A stretch of DNA of 28,931 nt from Rhodocollybia butyracea (lineage: Eukaryota; Basidiomycota; Agaricomycetes; Agaricales; Omphalotaceae), in the NCBI GenBank assembly GCA_015501585.1, contig JADNRY010000735.1, positions 1 to 28,931 on the forward strand, given 5' to 3'. The translations under genes and the position numbers were made by a program. Shown here in pieces: positions 17,979 to 28,041 of the stretch (positions are counted from its first letter, which is position 1; every line of letters begins with the position of its first letter). Below the pieces are notes generated by a model. That model was not told the origin of the DNA. It ran no database searches and saw only the letters and a list, made by a program, of their open reading frames with translations.

Positions 17979-18906
17979 CAGGGTTGCTACACAACTATTA
18001 ACGTTGAGAAATCAGTTATTCGTAAGACGGATGATGACTCAACAATCATGACCTTATATCCCAATAACGACAGGGATAATATTCACTGGCTAAAGGCCGA
18101 TGTAGTGAAATCTGAGATAGGCATGATATCATCTCCTAATGATTTTAACACCTGGCATAACCGTTTTGCACATCCCGGTGATGTCGTATTACGCAATGCT
18201 CCTGGAAATGTCAACGGACTACCTAAGTTGTCAATACCAAATAAAGAATCTCCATGCAAAGGTTGCGCGCTTGGAAAGGCTGCCTCCAAAGCATATCCTA
18301 AGTCCGAGAAACAAGCATCCAATCCTATGGATTTAATTCACGCAGATTTGGTTGAAATTCCAACCATCTCTTATCATAAATTTAAATTTGTGATCACTCT
18401 GCTGGATGACTGCTCTTCTCATGCTACTTCGATCATGCTGCGACAAAAATCAGAAGCGTTTCAAGCCTTCAAGGATTTCAAATCTTGGGCTGAAAAACAA
18501 ACTGGATGCAAACTTGTGCGTTTCCGCATTGATCGAGGGGGAGAACTTATCTCAAAGGAATTTACTTCCTTTCTCAAGTCTGAGGGTATTGATATTCAAA
18601 TGTCCGAACCTTATGTTCATCAACAGAATGGTAGAGCGGAACGTATCAACCGTACACTCATGGAAAAATCCGAAGCCATGCGACACCATGCATGCTGCCT
18701 GGAGTCCTGGTGGCAATTTTCATATTCCACAGGAGTACATGTGTATAACCGCACACCGATCCGTCGATTGAACTGGAAGACACCAATTGAAGGTTTTCTA
18801 AAAAAAGAAACCTGATGTCTCGTACTTCAGAACCTTTGGCTGTGGCGCTTATGTCTTTATTCCTATTGACAAGTGAAAAAATAAACAATCCCCACACTCT
18901 GAAGCA
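17979..18906 (+). pseudogene. Copia integrase region, frame-broken
   Basis: Continues in the frame of gag-protease after the TGA, starting QGCYTTINVE. The zinc-binding domain is WHNRFAH (H-X3/4-H) with CKGC (about 18154-18265). The catalytic triad is Asp at 18345 (HADL), Asp at 18531 (RIDRGGE) and Glu at 18639 (GRAERINR), with 35 residues between the last two, as in DD35E integrases. The frame ends at 18815 after an A-run (18800-18810) and the homology (SYFRTFGCGAYVF) resumes one frame over, where a second TGA lies at 18874. Integrase would insert the cDNA; here the catalytic core is intact but joined to damaged reading frames. Confidence 0.85.
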
Positions 18907-19661
18907 ATGACTTTCATTGGATATGACCAAGGAAGCAAAGGATATCTATTCATGCATAGCGATAATTCCGTAGTGCATGCTGCACAAGCAACTTTCTATG
19001 AGAAATGGTTTCCACGGTGCAAATCCGAATCTGATTCTGGAGTAAAACCCGCTATACCTGTTGCCCCCACGCCTGTGAAACCTTCGCAACCTTCAAATGG
19101 TAATGGTGCAGACATTCCATTTGATCCGGAATTCCCGGAAGATCAACCACAACCATTTACTGAACCGGATAATGGACCGCACAGTCCACCAGCTGGCCCA
19201 GATCCAGATCTGCCTGGTGATGATGATGCTCCAAATCCCAATCCTCCGGTACCATCTCGATCACCCACCCCTCCACCTCAAGCAAGAGACCCTTCACCAC
19301 CTGCTCCCGATCCTAATCCATTCAGCTACCGTCCTGAAGATGTTGAAGCATGGAAACGTGTGAACCCCACTAGAGAACGCCGTGCACCCTTGCGCCCTGG
19401 CATGATAACTTGGAGCCGACAAGCTGATCGTGAAGAACGTGCTGAGCGCTTTGGACACGCTAGACGTGGACTTGTGCCTGCTCGCAATATAGTTCCTGAT
19501 CAAGTTCCGCCACCGGTTCCACCACCACGTCCATTGAATCCTGATGACCGTATGGTCACACCGCCACCTCCAGGCGCTACTCCGGATTCTGACATAGAAG
19601 AGGAAGCACTTCTGACCAAACTAGCTCAGGAAGGGGGAGTTGAATTACAAAAATACCTTCT
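18907..19661 (+). CDS. Copia integrase C-terminus and proline-rich connector
   Basis: Open frame 18907-19677 starting MTFIGYDQGSKGYLF, the conserved FIGYxxxxKGY motif near the end of Copia integrases. It is followed by about 170 residues rich in Pro, Asp and Asn (PPVPSRSPTPPPQARDPSPP and similar) which link integrase to reverse transcriptase. Homology leaves this frame at about 19650-19661, shortly before its stop at 19675, and continues in the RT frame, so a frameshift of one base lies in or next to CTTCTTTTGC. It is not an independent gene but a segment of the polyprotein. Confidence 0.75.
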
Positions 19662-21287
19662 TTTGCAAGCAATCTAGAAGAATCATCTTTTATCACAGAT
19701 CTTGACAGTGAAATGATACCGGCTAAACACGAAGCCGCTAGGAATAATCCTGATAATTGGATTTCTCCAACATCATATCGTCATTTACCATCTGCTGAAA
19801 GAAAGAAATGGGATCAAGCATGCAAAGATGAGATCGATGGTTTGAAGAAACGAAATGTCTTTGAAGTAGTTGATCTACCAAAAGGTCGCAAACCTATCCG
19901 TTGTCGATGGGTTTTTACTAAAAAATCTGACGGTCGCTATAAAGCCCGACTCGTAGCAAAAGGTTTTTCACAAGTAGAAGGTGTGGATTATAATGAGTTG
20001 TTCTCACCGGTTGCCCGGTTTGAAACTGTACGAACTCTCCTAGCTTTAGCCGCATTAGAGGACTGGGAAATCCAGGCTCTTGACGTCAAACAGGCTTTTC
20101 TTTATGGCAAGCTAGATGAAGAGATCTACATGGAACAACCTAAAGACTTCATTAAAGAAGGCACACCAAAAGTATGGCGGTTACATCGTGCATTATACGG
20201 ACTGAAACAAGCTAGCTTATCCTGGTGGAAGGAATGTAACGCCTCCATGGGAAAATTGGGATTTAAGCGCTGCTCTTCAGATGCTGGTGTATACGTCTTT
20301 AAATCAAATGGCAAAACCGTAACTGCCATCATCTATGTTGATGACGCACTCTTTCTTGGCAAGGACAAAGATCTTGTTCTTAAAAAGAAAAACGAGTTTA
20401 TGAAATTATGGGAATGTCGTGATCTAGGAGAACCAACTGAGTTCCTTGGAATGCGGATTACATGGGATCGTTCCAAACTTGTCTTAACACTTGACCAACA
20501 ACCTTATCTTCAAAAGGTCATAGAACGTTTTGGATTAACTAACGCCAAAGCCACCCCAACCCCATTACCTTCATCCTGGGTTCCTCGTGCAAACACTGGT
20601 CGTGTAGATGCCAAACTTAGACAACGCTTCCAAAGCGTAATTGGATCTTTATTGTATCTGATGCTAGGCACCCGACCCGACATTGCTTATGCCGTTATAA
20701 AACTCTCACAGTATTCGGCAAATCCAAACCCAGACCACCTGGCCAAAGCACTTTACATTGTGCGCTACTTAATTGGGACTTCTACTTATGTACTTGTCTT
20801 TGATGGTAGATCTGACCATGGCTTCTTAGCCTATTGTGATTCTGACTGGGCATCAGATCCAGATGATCAAAAATCCCATACTGGGATGATTATCAAACTT
20901 GCCACAGGTCCAATCTGCTGGACTTCTCACAAACAGAAAACAGTTGCTCTTTCATCAACTGAAGCTGACTACATGGCTTTATCTGATTCATGTAGACAAC
21001 TTATGTGGCTCAAGTCTCTCTTTTCTGAGATTGGAATTACTATCGCTGTATTGCCCTTATGTGGTGATAATCAAGGATCAATCTTTCTGGGATCTAATCC
21101 TGTACAAGAAAGAAGAACCAAGCATATTGATATACAATATCATTACATCAGAGAACGCATCGAATCAAAAGAAATAGAACTCTTCTATGTTCCTACTGAT
21201 GATAATGTCGCAGATCTTCTCACGAAGAACCTTGCACTTGTCAAGTTCCAGAAATTCCGTAACAGTCTAGGAATTCTCTTTAACTGA
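19662..21287 (+). CDS. Copia reverse transcriptase and RNase H
   Basis: The frame is open from about 19662 (first ATG 19713; 524 residues) to 21287. The RVT_2-type polymerase shows RCRWVFTKKSDGRYKARLVA, LDVKQAFLYG (Asp124), ALYGLKQASLSWW and the catalytic box YVDD at residues 208-211. RNase H follows with CDSDWAS (Asp376), SSTEADYMAL (Glu417), DNQGS (Asp452), and the C-terminal RTKHIDIQYHYIRE and ADLLTK. All catalytic residues are present. The enzyme copies element RNA into DNA within the particle. It would normally be made as the end of Gag-Pol. As the most intact module, it may still be functional if translated. Confidence 0.93.
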   Translation, partial: FASNLEESSFITDLDSEMIPAKHEAARNNPDNWISPTSYRHLPSAERKKWDQACKDEIDGLKKRNVFEVVDLPKGRKPIRCRWVFTKKSDGRYKARLVAKGFSQVEGVDYNELFSPVARFETVRTLLALAALEDWEIQALDVKQAFLYGKLDEEIYMEQPKDFIKEGTPKVWRLHRALYGLKQASLSWWKECNASMGKLGFKRCSSDAGVYVFKSNGKTVTAIIYVDDALFLGKDKDLVLKKKNEFMKLWECRDLGEPTEFLGMRITWDRSKLVLTLDQQPYLQKVIERFGLTNAKATPTPLPSSWVPRANTGRVDAKLRQRFQSVIGSLLYLMLGTRPDIAYAVIKLSQYSANPNPDHLAKALYIVRYLIGTSTYVLVFDGRSDHGFLAYCDSDWASDPDDQKSHTGMIIKLATGPICWTSHKQKTVALSSTEADYMALSDSCRQLMWLKSLFSEIGITIAVLPLCGDNQGSIFLGSNPVQERRTKHIDIQYHYIRERIESKEIELFYVPTDDNVADLLTKNLALVKFQKFRNSLGILFN

Positions 21288-21371
21288 TTCGTCATAGACT
21301 GTGCAATATGTCTATAAACTATAATGCCATTTAAAGTCGATAAAAATTATACTTCTTAGCTACAATTCTTA

Positions 21372-21382
21372 GCGAGGGGGAG
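21372..21382 (+). other. Polypurine tract of the Copia element
   Basis: GCGAGGGGGAG lies directly before the 3' LTR (21383) and is the expected plus-strand priming site. Confidence 0.85.
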
Positions 21383-21898
21383 TGTTGAAACTAGATTACC
21401 GCTTATGAGTCGTATCTAATCAGTGATGTGAGTCGACTAGACGCACTTGCTATACGATTGATGAACTGTCGATATATGCTATGTTGAAACTCACCCTCAA
21501 ACTCTAGACGCAGCCTCTACACAGGTTCGTATAGATGTAGTCAATTATGCCATTCGCTATTAGTCTTATGATACATAGCTTGTACACTGCCTTGCAGTAC
21601 CTATGAACAATACCTATAGAATTACCATGCGGACTCCATCTTCTAGGGTACATTATGCACATGTATATGCACTATGTTTAGCAGTACGACTCAAGTAGAC
21701 TCATACATTGTTATAGGGTTTATTATATTCTGTAGTATAAATACTGTAGATATTTTCCTGTAACAATAACCAAGAATCCTACTATTCGTCTGGACACTTG
21801 TTCTGCTCTCAACAAGCACTCTTACAACTCCTGTAACATCCTTACACTCTCAGGTGAGTATGCTGTTGACCTTGTGTTGACTGACCGCTGTTTCTACA
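21383..21898 (+). repeat. 3' LTR of the Copia element
   Basis: Same 516 bp as the 5' LTR except four transitions seen by eye (two adjacent at CAATGAAC/TGATGAAC, one at TACGCTG/TACACTG, one at CCATACGG/CCATGCGG). Followed by the TTATA duplication at 21899-21903. Confidence 0.95.
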
Positions 21899-21903
21899 TT
21901 ATA

Positions 21904-22340
21904 CTTGATAGCAGCATGAGTCGGTGCACTGATGTGCTCTGTTTGTGCCTCTTTGCAACCTATTGTCAGATTACAGATAAAGTCTTAATATTCCACGATC
22001 ATTTGATAACCCAGTCATTAACAGTCACCTACCAAGTTGTACATCAGCATTTCTCCACAATCATGATTGGGCATGATTGGCATGTATACATGCGGATCAC
22101 GCCTTATTATACAAATTTCGGGAGGTATGTACGGGTATGTATAGACCCCCAAGTGCATAATGGAAATGCCTCAATATAGCTCATTATGCGCATTTATGCA
22201 CCCGGTTCACGTCTGATTATACCACCGTTTATACTGATTATGCCAGTCATGATACAGCATTATACCCACTCATACCGCATTATACAGCCAATTTTTACCT
22301 CAATTATTGCTCATTATACATTAGGGACAGTGAAAAAACG
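21904..22340. repeat. Spacer with clustered ATTATAC motifs
   Basis: No gene is seen. ATTATAC occurs at least five times between about 22100 and 22325, with near variants CATTATG and GATTATG in between. The complementary GTATAAT cluster is at about 23270-23395. The Copia target site (TTATAC when the element is removed) lies at the edge of the cluster. Function unknown. Confidence 0.4.
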
Positions 22341-24613
22341 GTGAAAAATGATTGTTATTGCTTGGGTACATTACAGCGAACTACTACTGTACATATTGAG
22401 GTACTAAGATACACACTATCAAAGGAAGCAACCGTGTTGGACAGTCTAAAATCCCATGACAGTCCCTGTAGATAGATTAACAGAGCGAACAAAAGGCATC
22501 ATATGATGATAGCCTCGTCACTGCTGGGTGCAGCTATGCCAATGCCTTCCAAGTGCCCCAAATCCTTGAAAAAACGAAATTAAGAACTCGTTCGAAGGCA
22601 AAAAAAAATGAGACGCACCAAACCCCTTAGCCTCATCGTTGCTTGGGTGTAGCTATGCCGATGTCCATTCGAAGGCAAAAAAAAAACGCCTGAGCGCTTC
22701 AAAGACCTCGAAGACCTGAACGAAGACCTGAAAAAACAAATTAAAAACTCATTCAATGGGGGAAAAAAATGAGACGTACCGAAACTCCGAGCTCTTTTAA
22801 CAAAATAGAGACGCACAATCAAAGACTCAGAATAATATGCTGGATTACAAGAAGACAGTTATACTAGAAATACAAGTCAGAATATTGAAGACCCATGGGG
22901 AGAGTATAAGACACACCTAGCGAAAACCTCAGAGCATCTCTATCTTTGAGGCTATTGCATTTCTGCTTGATGCCTCTCCAGTGGTAGAAATAGCTGGCAA
23001 ATGAGGGCTCGAGAGATGAGGGAACAGTGTCAGGAGAAAGAAACGCAAAGATGAGAAAAATCCGTGAGACTAAACTGTATAGTTGTCACGAGATTGTGAA
23101 GTGCCGGCCGCTTGACTTGTCGTTTTTAATTTTTTGTGTTCCGCCGAGTTCTCGAACAAAGGTTTATCACTTGAAATTATCACTGAAAATGTTGGCAATG
23201 TGAGGCTAAAGCTCAAGGGCTTGTAATAGGTTAATTCCTGGTGCTGGTACAGCCCATATCAGCAATGTATAACTTGGTATAACTTGGTATAATCAGGTAT
23301 AATGATTATACTGCGAGTATGATTGATCAAAATCTTGGCAAGTATGATGGGGTATGTATAGGCGTTTTGATTACACCGGGTATGCAATTATACCGTTTAC
23401 ATTGAGTACGGGTTCGATCCGTCCCACTCGATCCTTATGTTATCCTTACGAGAGGCCAAAAGTGACAACGGAGTGACCGGCTTGTTAGTAAATATAGTAG
23501 CGCATCAGCCCTGAAAGAGGATGAAGCACACTCGCAACTGCAGGTATTCCTGGGGTACTACAGCATGTACACAAGCTCAATGTATTTGAATATGTGTTAT
23601 GAAGCTATGGAAGAAGAGATGGTGATTGGCTGAAAGGAAGTACTTATATCCTCCAGCTGCCTCTTTGTATTTTAGCATTCTTCTGCAAATTAACTAGTGA
23701 ATGATTCAGACAATGCTCTTTTGGCTGATTCGGAAGCTTGAACAACTCGTGCCACTGAATGTTCAATAAATTCGGTTGCTCTCTCTTAAAGTATGCATGA
23801 TTAATTGTGTAGAATAAGGCATGGTACTGTCCTTGAGGAAGTATAAAATATGCACGCCGCAAAATACCTACTAGGAGGCCCTTATTGTCGACTTATTGCG
23901 ACCTAGCGCGGTACCTACAATTCTGAAATATTCAATTTACGCGTGTCGACGCGCGGCCAAAAATGGTGCAATACCTGAAGCGTCCGGTGATGGGCATGGC
24001 TAGAAACAGCTGTTCAAGCCGGGACCCTGCCCGGACTCAGCGCCTTTACCGTGACTTTGATGTGACTTCAGGGTTTGATTGGTATCTGAGTGGGACGGAT
24101 CGAACAGTACCTCGTTTACATTTGTGTGAACTTGCTGATGTACAATGTGCACTGAAATGTTGATTCTACCACCTGAACTTATCACAATCCATTATCCTTC
24201 TAAGCTACTAAAGGTCCTTGATATTCTGGCACTGCTCCACTCTCTCCCACTCTGAATTTGGGAGTGCCAAACACACTATGTATTGCAACAGTAGCTACCT
24301 ATGTATGTTAGCTACAATTCAAGAAAAGAAAGCCATTTTTAGCAACAAAATTGAATCAAAAAATGGATTCGACACAACCCAAAGTAACCTGTGACCAGTG
24401 ATTTTTTTTTGACTTTTTTGACCCCTGTGACATGTGACCGTTGAATTGAATGAAATGGTACAGTATACAGTATAAACAGAGTGATACAGTACCATATGTA
24501 CAGGGGGACCTTTAAACAGCTATACAATAGATATGTATGATACATACAGCGTCATATAAGGGTTATTTTTTCCTGATGAACAGGAGTCCGAGAGTCAAAT
24601 ACAAACATGAAGG
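22341..24613. other. Intergenic region with degenerate A-rich repeats, no gene recognised
   Basis: At 22500-22800 two related units contain AGCTATGCC(A/G)ATG, CGTTCGAAGGC/CATTCGAAGGC followed by long A-runs, and GAAAAAAC(G/A)AAATTAA with ATGAGACG(C/T)ACC, so this is a diverged tandem duplication. At 23260-23400 there is a GTATAAT-rich stretch with a direct repeat CTTGGTATAA. TTCGATCCGTCCCACTC occurs at 23410-23426 and inverted near 24086-24102. Small open frames on either strand (for example 23644-23862 and 23963-24163) have no recognisable product. T-runs lie at about 24402-24420. Confidence 0.45.
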
Positions 24614-26023
24614 TTATGCTTTAGTGGACTCCAAGGGATCTTCTATCCATTCCCTCACCCTTCGAGTTCTGTATTCAAGTGTCAAATTCTCAATCAATGG
24701 CAACTCTTTGGCAACAGTCCGAGCAAAACATGAAGTCTGCTCGGCGTCCCACCCCATGGACATGGAGTAGGCCAGCTCCAGTGATTTCAAACTGGGAAAT
24801 ACCTTAGAACTCCACTTCAAAAAATCTTGTCTGGCTGGTTCTGCAAGAGAGTGGAACTCTCTGAACTGCAACTTTGTGAGATATATGAATCTGGATTCTA
24901 GCGAAGATTGCGTCTTTGAGAGAACATCTTTTTCCAGTCCGGGAAAATTAGCGGGAACTATAAGTTCTTGGATGGAGGGACGGTCGCATAAGCATGAGAA
25001 GAGATGCCAGAGTCCAGTGGTTGAATGGGATGACATTGAAGGTAAGTGAAGGTCAAGCTCAGGGCATTGAATCTCAATCACTTTTAGATTGCACAGGCGA
25101 GAAGGATCGGAAACAAAATACAGTAGTTGAGAGACCGATGCTCTGAGTTCCTGCATCTGGGAAAGGGAATATTGGCAGGGGGTCAGAGACGTCTTGGATT
25201 GATATGAGCCACAATCGATTCTGCATAAGTTCTGATGCCGATTGCAAAATTCAGCTAAGATTTCGATAGCGGAAGGTGTTCCGACAGCTTTTCCAATGAA
25301 CGATATCCCCGTTATGGAAGGCAAGCGAAGCTTTGGTAGGATGTGGGTCCATCCTTCGGAGCCATAAGCCCGAATATGGGAAATCGCCTTGGAGGCATTC
25401 AATAACTCTATGAGCCACCCTCGTTGTGCTCGGGAAAGTAAGAAGGCGGCATCAACAGCGAAATAAGAAAGGGATGTGTTTATGAGAGGGCTGAATTTGA
25501 AGCAGTCTTGTGTGAAGGGAATGATACCGAATAGTGTGAGCGACGAGCAACGCAGACGGTGTGCTTCCCAAAGTAAGCGTCCAAATTCGCCATTGAAGGA
25601 AGGAAACATGTTGAAAGAGGGAGAGAAATAAGGTATATCACTTTTCACTCCGCTAAAAAAAATTTGAATGCTATTTAGTGGATGCTGGATTCTTTGCAAC
25701 AGGAATGTCGCGAGTCGAATTTGCTGGAGTGTTTTTTCCGCTGAAAAGGAGAATTGAAAGGTCACAGTCGTTACCCTGGAGGTACTTCCAGCGATACTCA
25801 TGATGTTTCGCAAGGTGTTAAAGGACATGGCAATAGATGTCTCTTTATCCGCGACAAAAAGGAGTGGCCGCTGACTATCATGAGAGATGAAAAGTAGGTA
25901 TTGGGATCCAGCAATTCGATTGAGTCGTTTACATGACGCAGCTAGGGAAAGGAGGGTTGAAGGCTCGGCTTTCTCGCAAATAGAGCATAGAAGCTCCTCC
26001 GGAAGGTCCATAAGAGTGACCAT
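24614..26023 (-). CDS. F-box domain protein, single exon, 469 residues
   Basis: An uninterrupted minus-strand frame from ATG at 26023 (context AAAATGG, favourable in fungi) to TAA at 24614. The frame extends two codons upstream, but with no ATG. The F-box is at residues 5-45: LPEELLCSICEKAEPSTLLS, then LAASCKRLNRIAG. The remainder resembles the leucine-rich, weakly repetitive substrate-binding part common in basidiomycete F-box proteins (SLTLFGI, LKVIEIQCPELDLHL, LTKLQFREFHSL, LKSLELAYSMSMGW), probably degenerate LRRs. F-box proteins recruit substrates to SCF ubiquitin ligases through Skp1; the substrate here is unknown. The family is large and fast-evolving in agaricomycetes. The intact length against decayed neighbours suggests a living gene. 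Two tyrosine/tryptophan-rich ends near the C-terminus are unremarkable. Confidence 0.85.
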   Translation of the reverse strand: MVTLMDLPEELLCSICEKAEPSTLLSLAASCKRLNRIAGSQYLLFISHDSQRPLLFVADKETSIAMSFNTLRNIMSIAGSTSRVTTVTFQFSFSAEKTLQQIRLATFLLQRIQHPLNSIQIFFSGVKSDIPYFSPSFNMFPSFNGEFGRLLWEAHRLRCSSLTLFGIIPFTQDCFKFSPLINTSLSYFAVDAAFLLSRAQRGWLIELLNASKAISHIRAYGSEGWTHILPKLRLPSITGISFIGKAVGTPSAIEILAEFCNRHQNLCRIDCGSYQSKTSLTPCQYSLSQMQELRASVSQLLYFVSDPSRLCNLKVIEIQCPELDLHLPSMSSHSTTGLWHLFSCLCDRPSIQELIVPANFPGLEKDVLSKTQSSLESRFIYLTKLQFREFHSLAEPARQDFLKWSSKVFPSLKSLELAYSMSMGWDAEQTSCFARTVAKELPLIENLTLEYRTRRVREWIEDPLESTKA

Positions 26024-26029
26024 TTTCAC

Positions 26030-28041
26030 TGTGATTGATGAATTAGCTGATCATGTGTTATCATAGGTATATTCCTCACCCACAGCAACGAGTTATGTGC
26101 GTTGTTGAGCCTAGCTGTATCTCACCTTGTGGAGGTGGTTGTGAGACAAGATCCAATAGAGCAAGCGCTTGTGTTACCCCTATCTTCAGCATCAATACTA
26201 GCTGACGATTTACTTGATCAGAAGGCTCTCCTCTATTCCTCTATGGAAGTGTCTTCGGACGCTTCGAGCGAGGCTGAGAAGCGTTTCATGAATGCGCCGA
26301 TATGTCAGTTGTATGTATGATAAGTATGAGAGCGAAGCCTTCTTAAGAAAATGCTTTTGTCCATAATGACTGCTCTGTACAGACCGGTAAGCTGCTTATC
26401 TCGAACCGCAACCTGTTTTCCGGCTCCTTGACTCCAAACCATTTTCATGCACTTGCATGCTCCTTGCTTAATACGGTGACGTCTTCAGCTCAGCTCTTTG
26501 AATTTCTCTTCAACAAGTGCGCTTGAGGGCGCGAAGTGACTAGTGAACTCGGGGAAGTTCGACATCTGAACATTGCGCATGTAGCGACCTGTCGCCGAGC
26601 TTAGAAACTTCCTATCTGACAAGTCCTTGAGCTTATGGACTTGTTTTGGTTTCAAAATCTACTGAATATGCCGACAAAAGTTAAAGCTCGGGCTTGCCAG
26701 GAGCGCACTGCAAGCCTTACGTGGGTTGGGACTTGTATTGAAGGTACTATTCAAGGAGTATAGGCTAGATGAGTGTTGGACTCGTTGAACAAACGCAGTA
26801 GCCGGTGCCTGCCCCGGGAAACTTGACTGATGTCAGAGGGACGGTATCTGCACTGTGCACCTTGTCGGTTACGTTTTTTGTGTACTAGTATCGCACCATT
26901 GATCAAGGGTACTTCATCTTGAAGACACTATCCGTAATGAAAGTCTCGTTCAACGTTAACCAGTTCCCCAGGGAACAACACGGGTTGATCCAGGGTGACT
27001 GTTGTACATGTGTCCGACCTTACGGTCCATGGCATACACCGACATCACAATAAACCCCCTTAGTATCACCTCTTTAAGAGAATATTCGTACCAAAGTTAT
27101 ATCGAGAGTCCGGGAGATCATCGACCAAACTTCAAGTATTGGGCTTCAAGCTTTAAGAGGTATATGGTGATGTTTGGTAAATTCTTCTCAGTCCTAGGTC
27201 CATCCATTTCTGATGTTCGATATTCAGGTGGTATACATCCGATCCCATCCCACCAACCTTTCTTAAAATTTAAGACGTGTCTACATGAATAATCGTTTCG
27301 TCGTGAGCGTACGGTGAACGAGATGAGGGAGGAGGAAAATACATTTCTTTGCAAGGTGTTCTATCGGTATGAAGTTATTTGTTTTTACAGCTACTGGTTC
27401 GTGGTCGTAGATGCTATCACTGTGAATGGATTGTATCCTTTCGTGAACTTTAGTCTTTGATATGGAGAGAGCAAATGAGGACTGCCCTAGGATGCCCTGA
27501 TCTTACTCGTTCTCCTGGACCTGTCTTCGACGGGCCATTGAGTACACTTGGTGCCCTAACATCCCGGTTGATTATGTTGGTTGAATGGAAATGGAACGTG
27601 TTGATGGTTTCTGCAAATTAAGCAGTGATATTCCCAGTATGAATCCGATCTGTGGAGCCAACGAGGCAGAGGGTCCACCTCTCACTAGAATGAGCGGGCT
27701 TAAGTCGGGGACGATAACCTTTCCAAAGTCTAGGAAGGGATATCATTGGACAGAGAAGATTAAAGCGTACTTTAACCGGCAGTACGGGGACAAAAGAGTG
27801 AAAGGATTGAACGCCTGAATAATGAGGAACGTTGGAATACAGAGGACTAGTTCCGGGCGGGTATGTTAAGATAAACAAAAGATAATAAGTAAGCGGACGA
27901 GAAGAAAATACTAGATGGCTATCCGATGTTAACATCAAGTCCAGTGAAAACAAGCATGTACAAGGGAACAAGCAATGCTGTCCAATGAGATCCCTTCGTG
28001 TCATCATTCTACATGATTGCATCGACGTCCGTTAGCTGCGA
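26030..28041. other. 2-kb region without a recognised gene
   Basis: Several short frames exist (26102-26320 plus, 27002-27292 plus, 27118-27354 minus, 27585-27818 plus) but none has a family I know, consistent splice sites or a continuation. The minus-strand frame at 27118-27354 includes FKKGWWDGIGCIPPEYRTSE, which looks protein-like and could be an exon or a relic. Otherwise I see nothing: no tRNA, no terminal repeats. Confidence 0.4.

Larger units (their letters stand above)
15154..21898 (+). mobile_element. Ty1/Copia-type LTR retrotransposon, structurally complete (6745 bp)
   Basis: Two 516-bp LTRs (TG...CA) flank primer-binding site, gag, protease, integrase, reverse transcriptase and RNase H in the Copia order (IN before RT), a polypurine tract and a TTATA duplication. 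By eye the LTRs differ at four positions only, all transitions, which points to recent insertion. The polyprotein is interrupted by TGA at 17976, a frameshift near 18801-18810, TGA at 18874 and a frameshift near 19650-19665, so this copy probably needs proteins in trans. Domain details are under the individual entries. Confidence 0.96.

Noticed and set aside
23400..23435. tRNA gene suggested by GGTTCGATCC
   Set aside because: No A box at the right distance upstream, no acceptor-stem pairing and no cloverleaf; only a small hairpin forms.
24000..24185. Overlapping plus and minus frames around 24.0-24.2 kb
   Set aside because: Short, no domain, no splice-supported extension.
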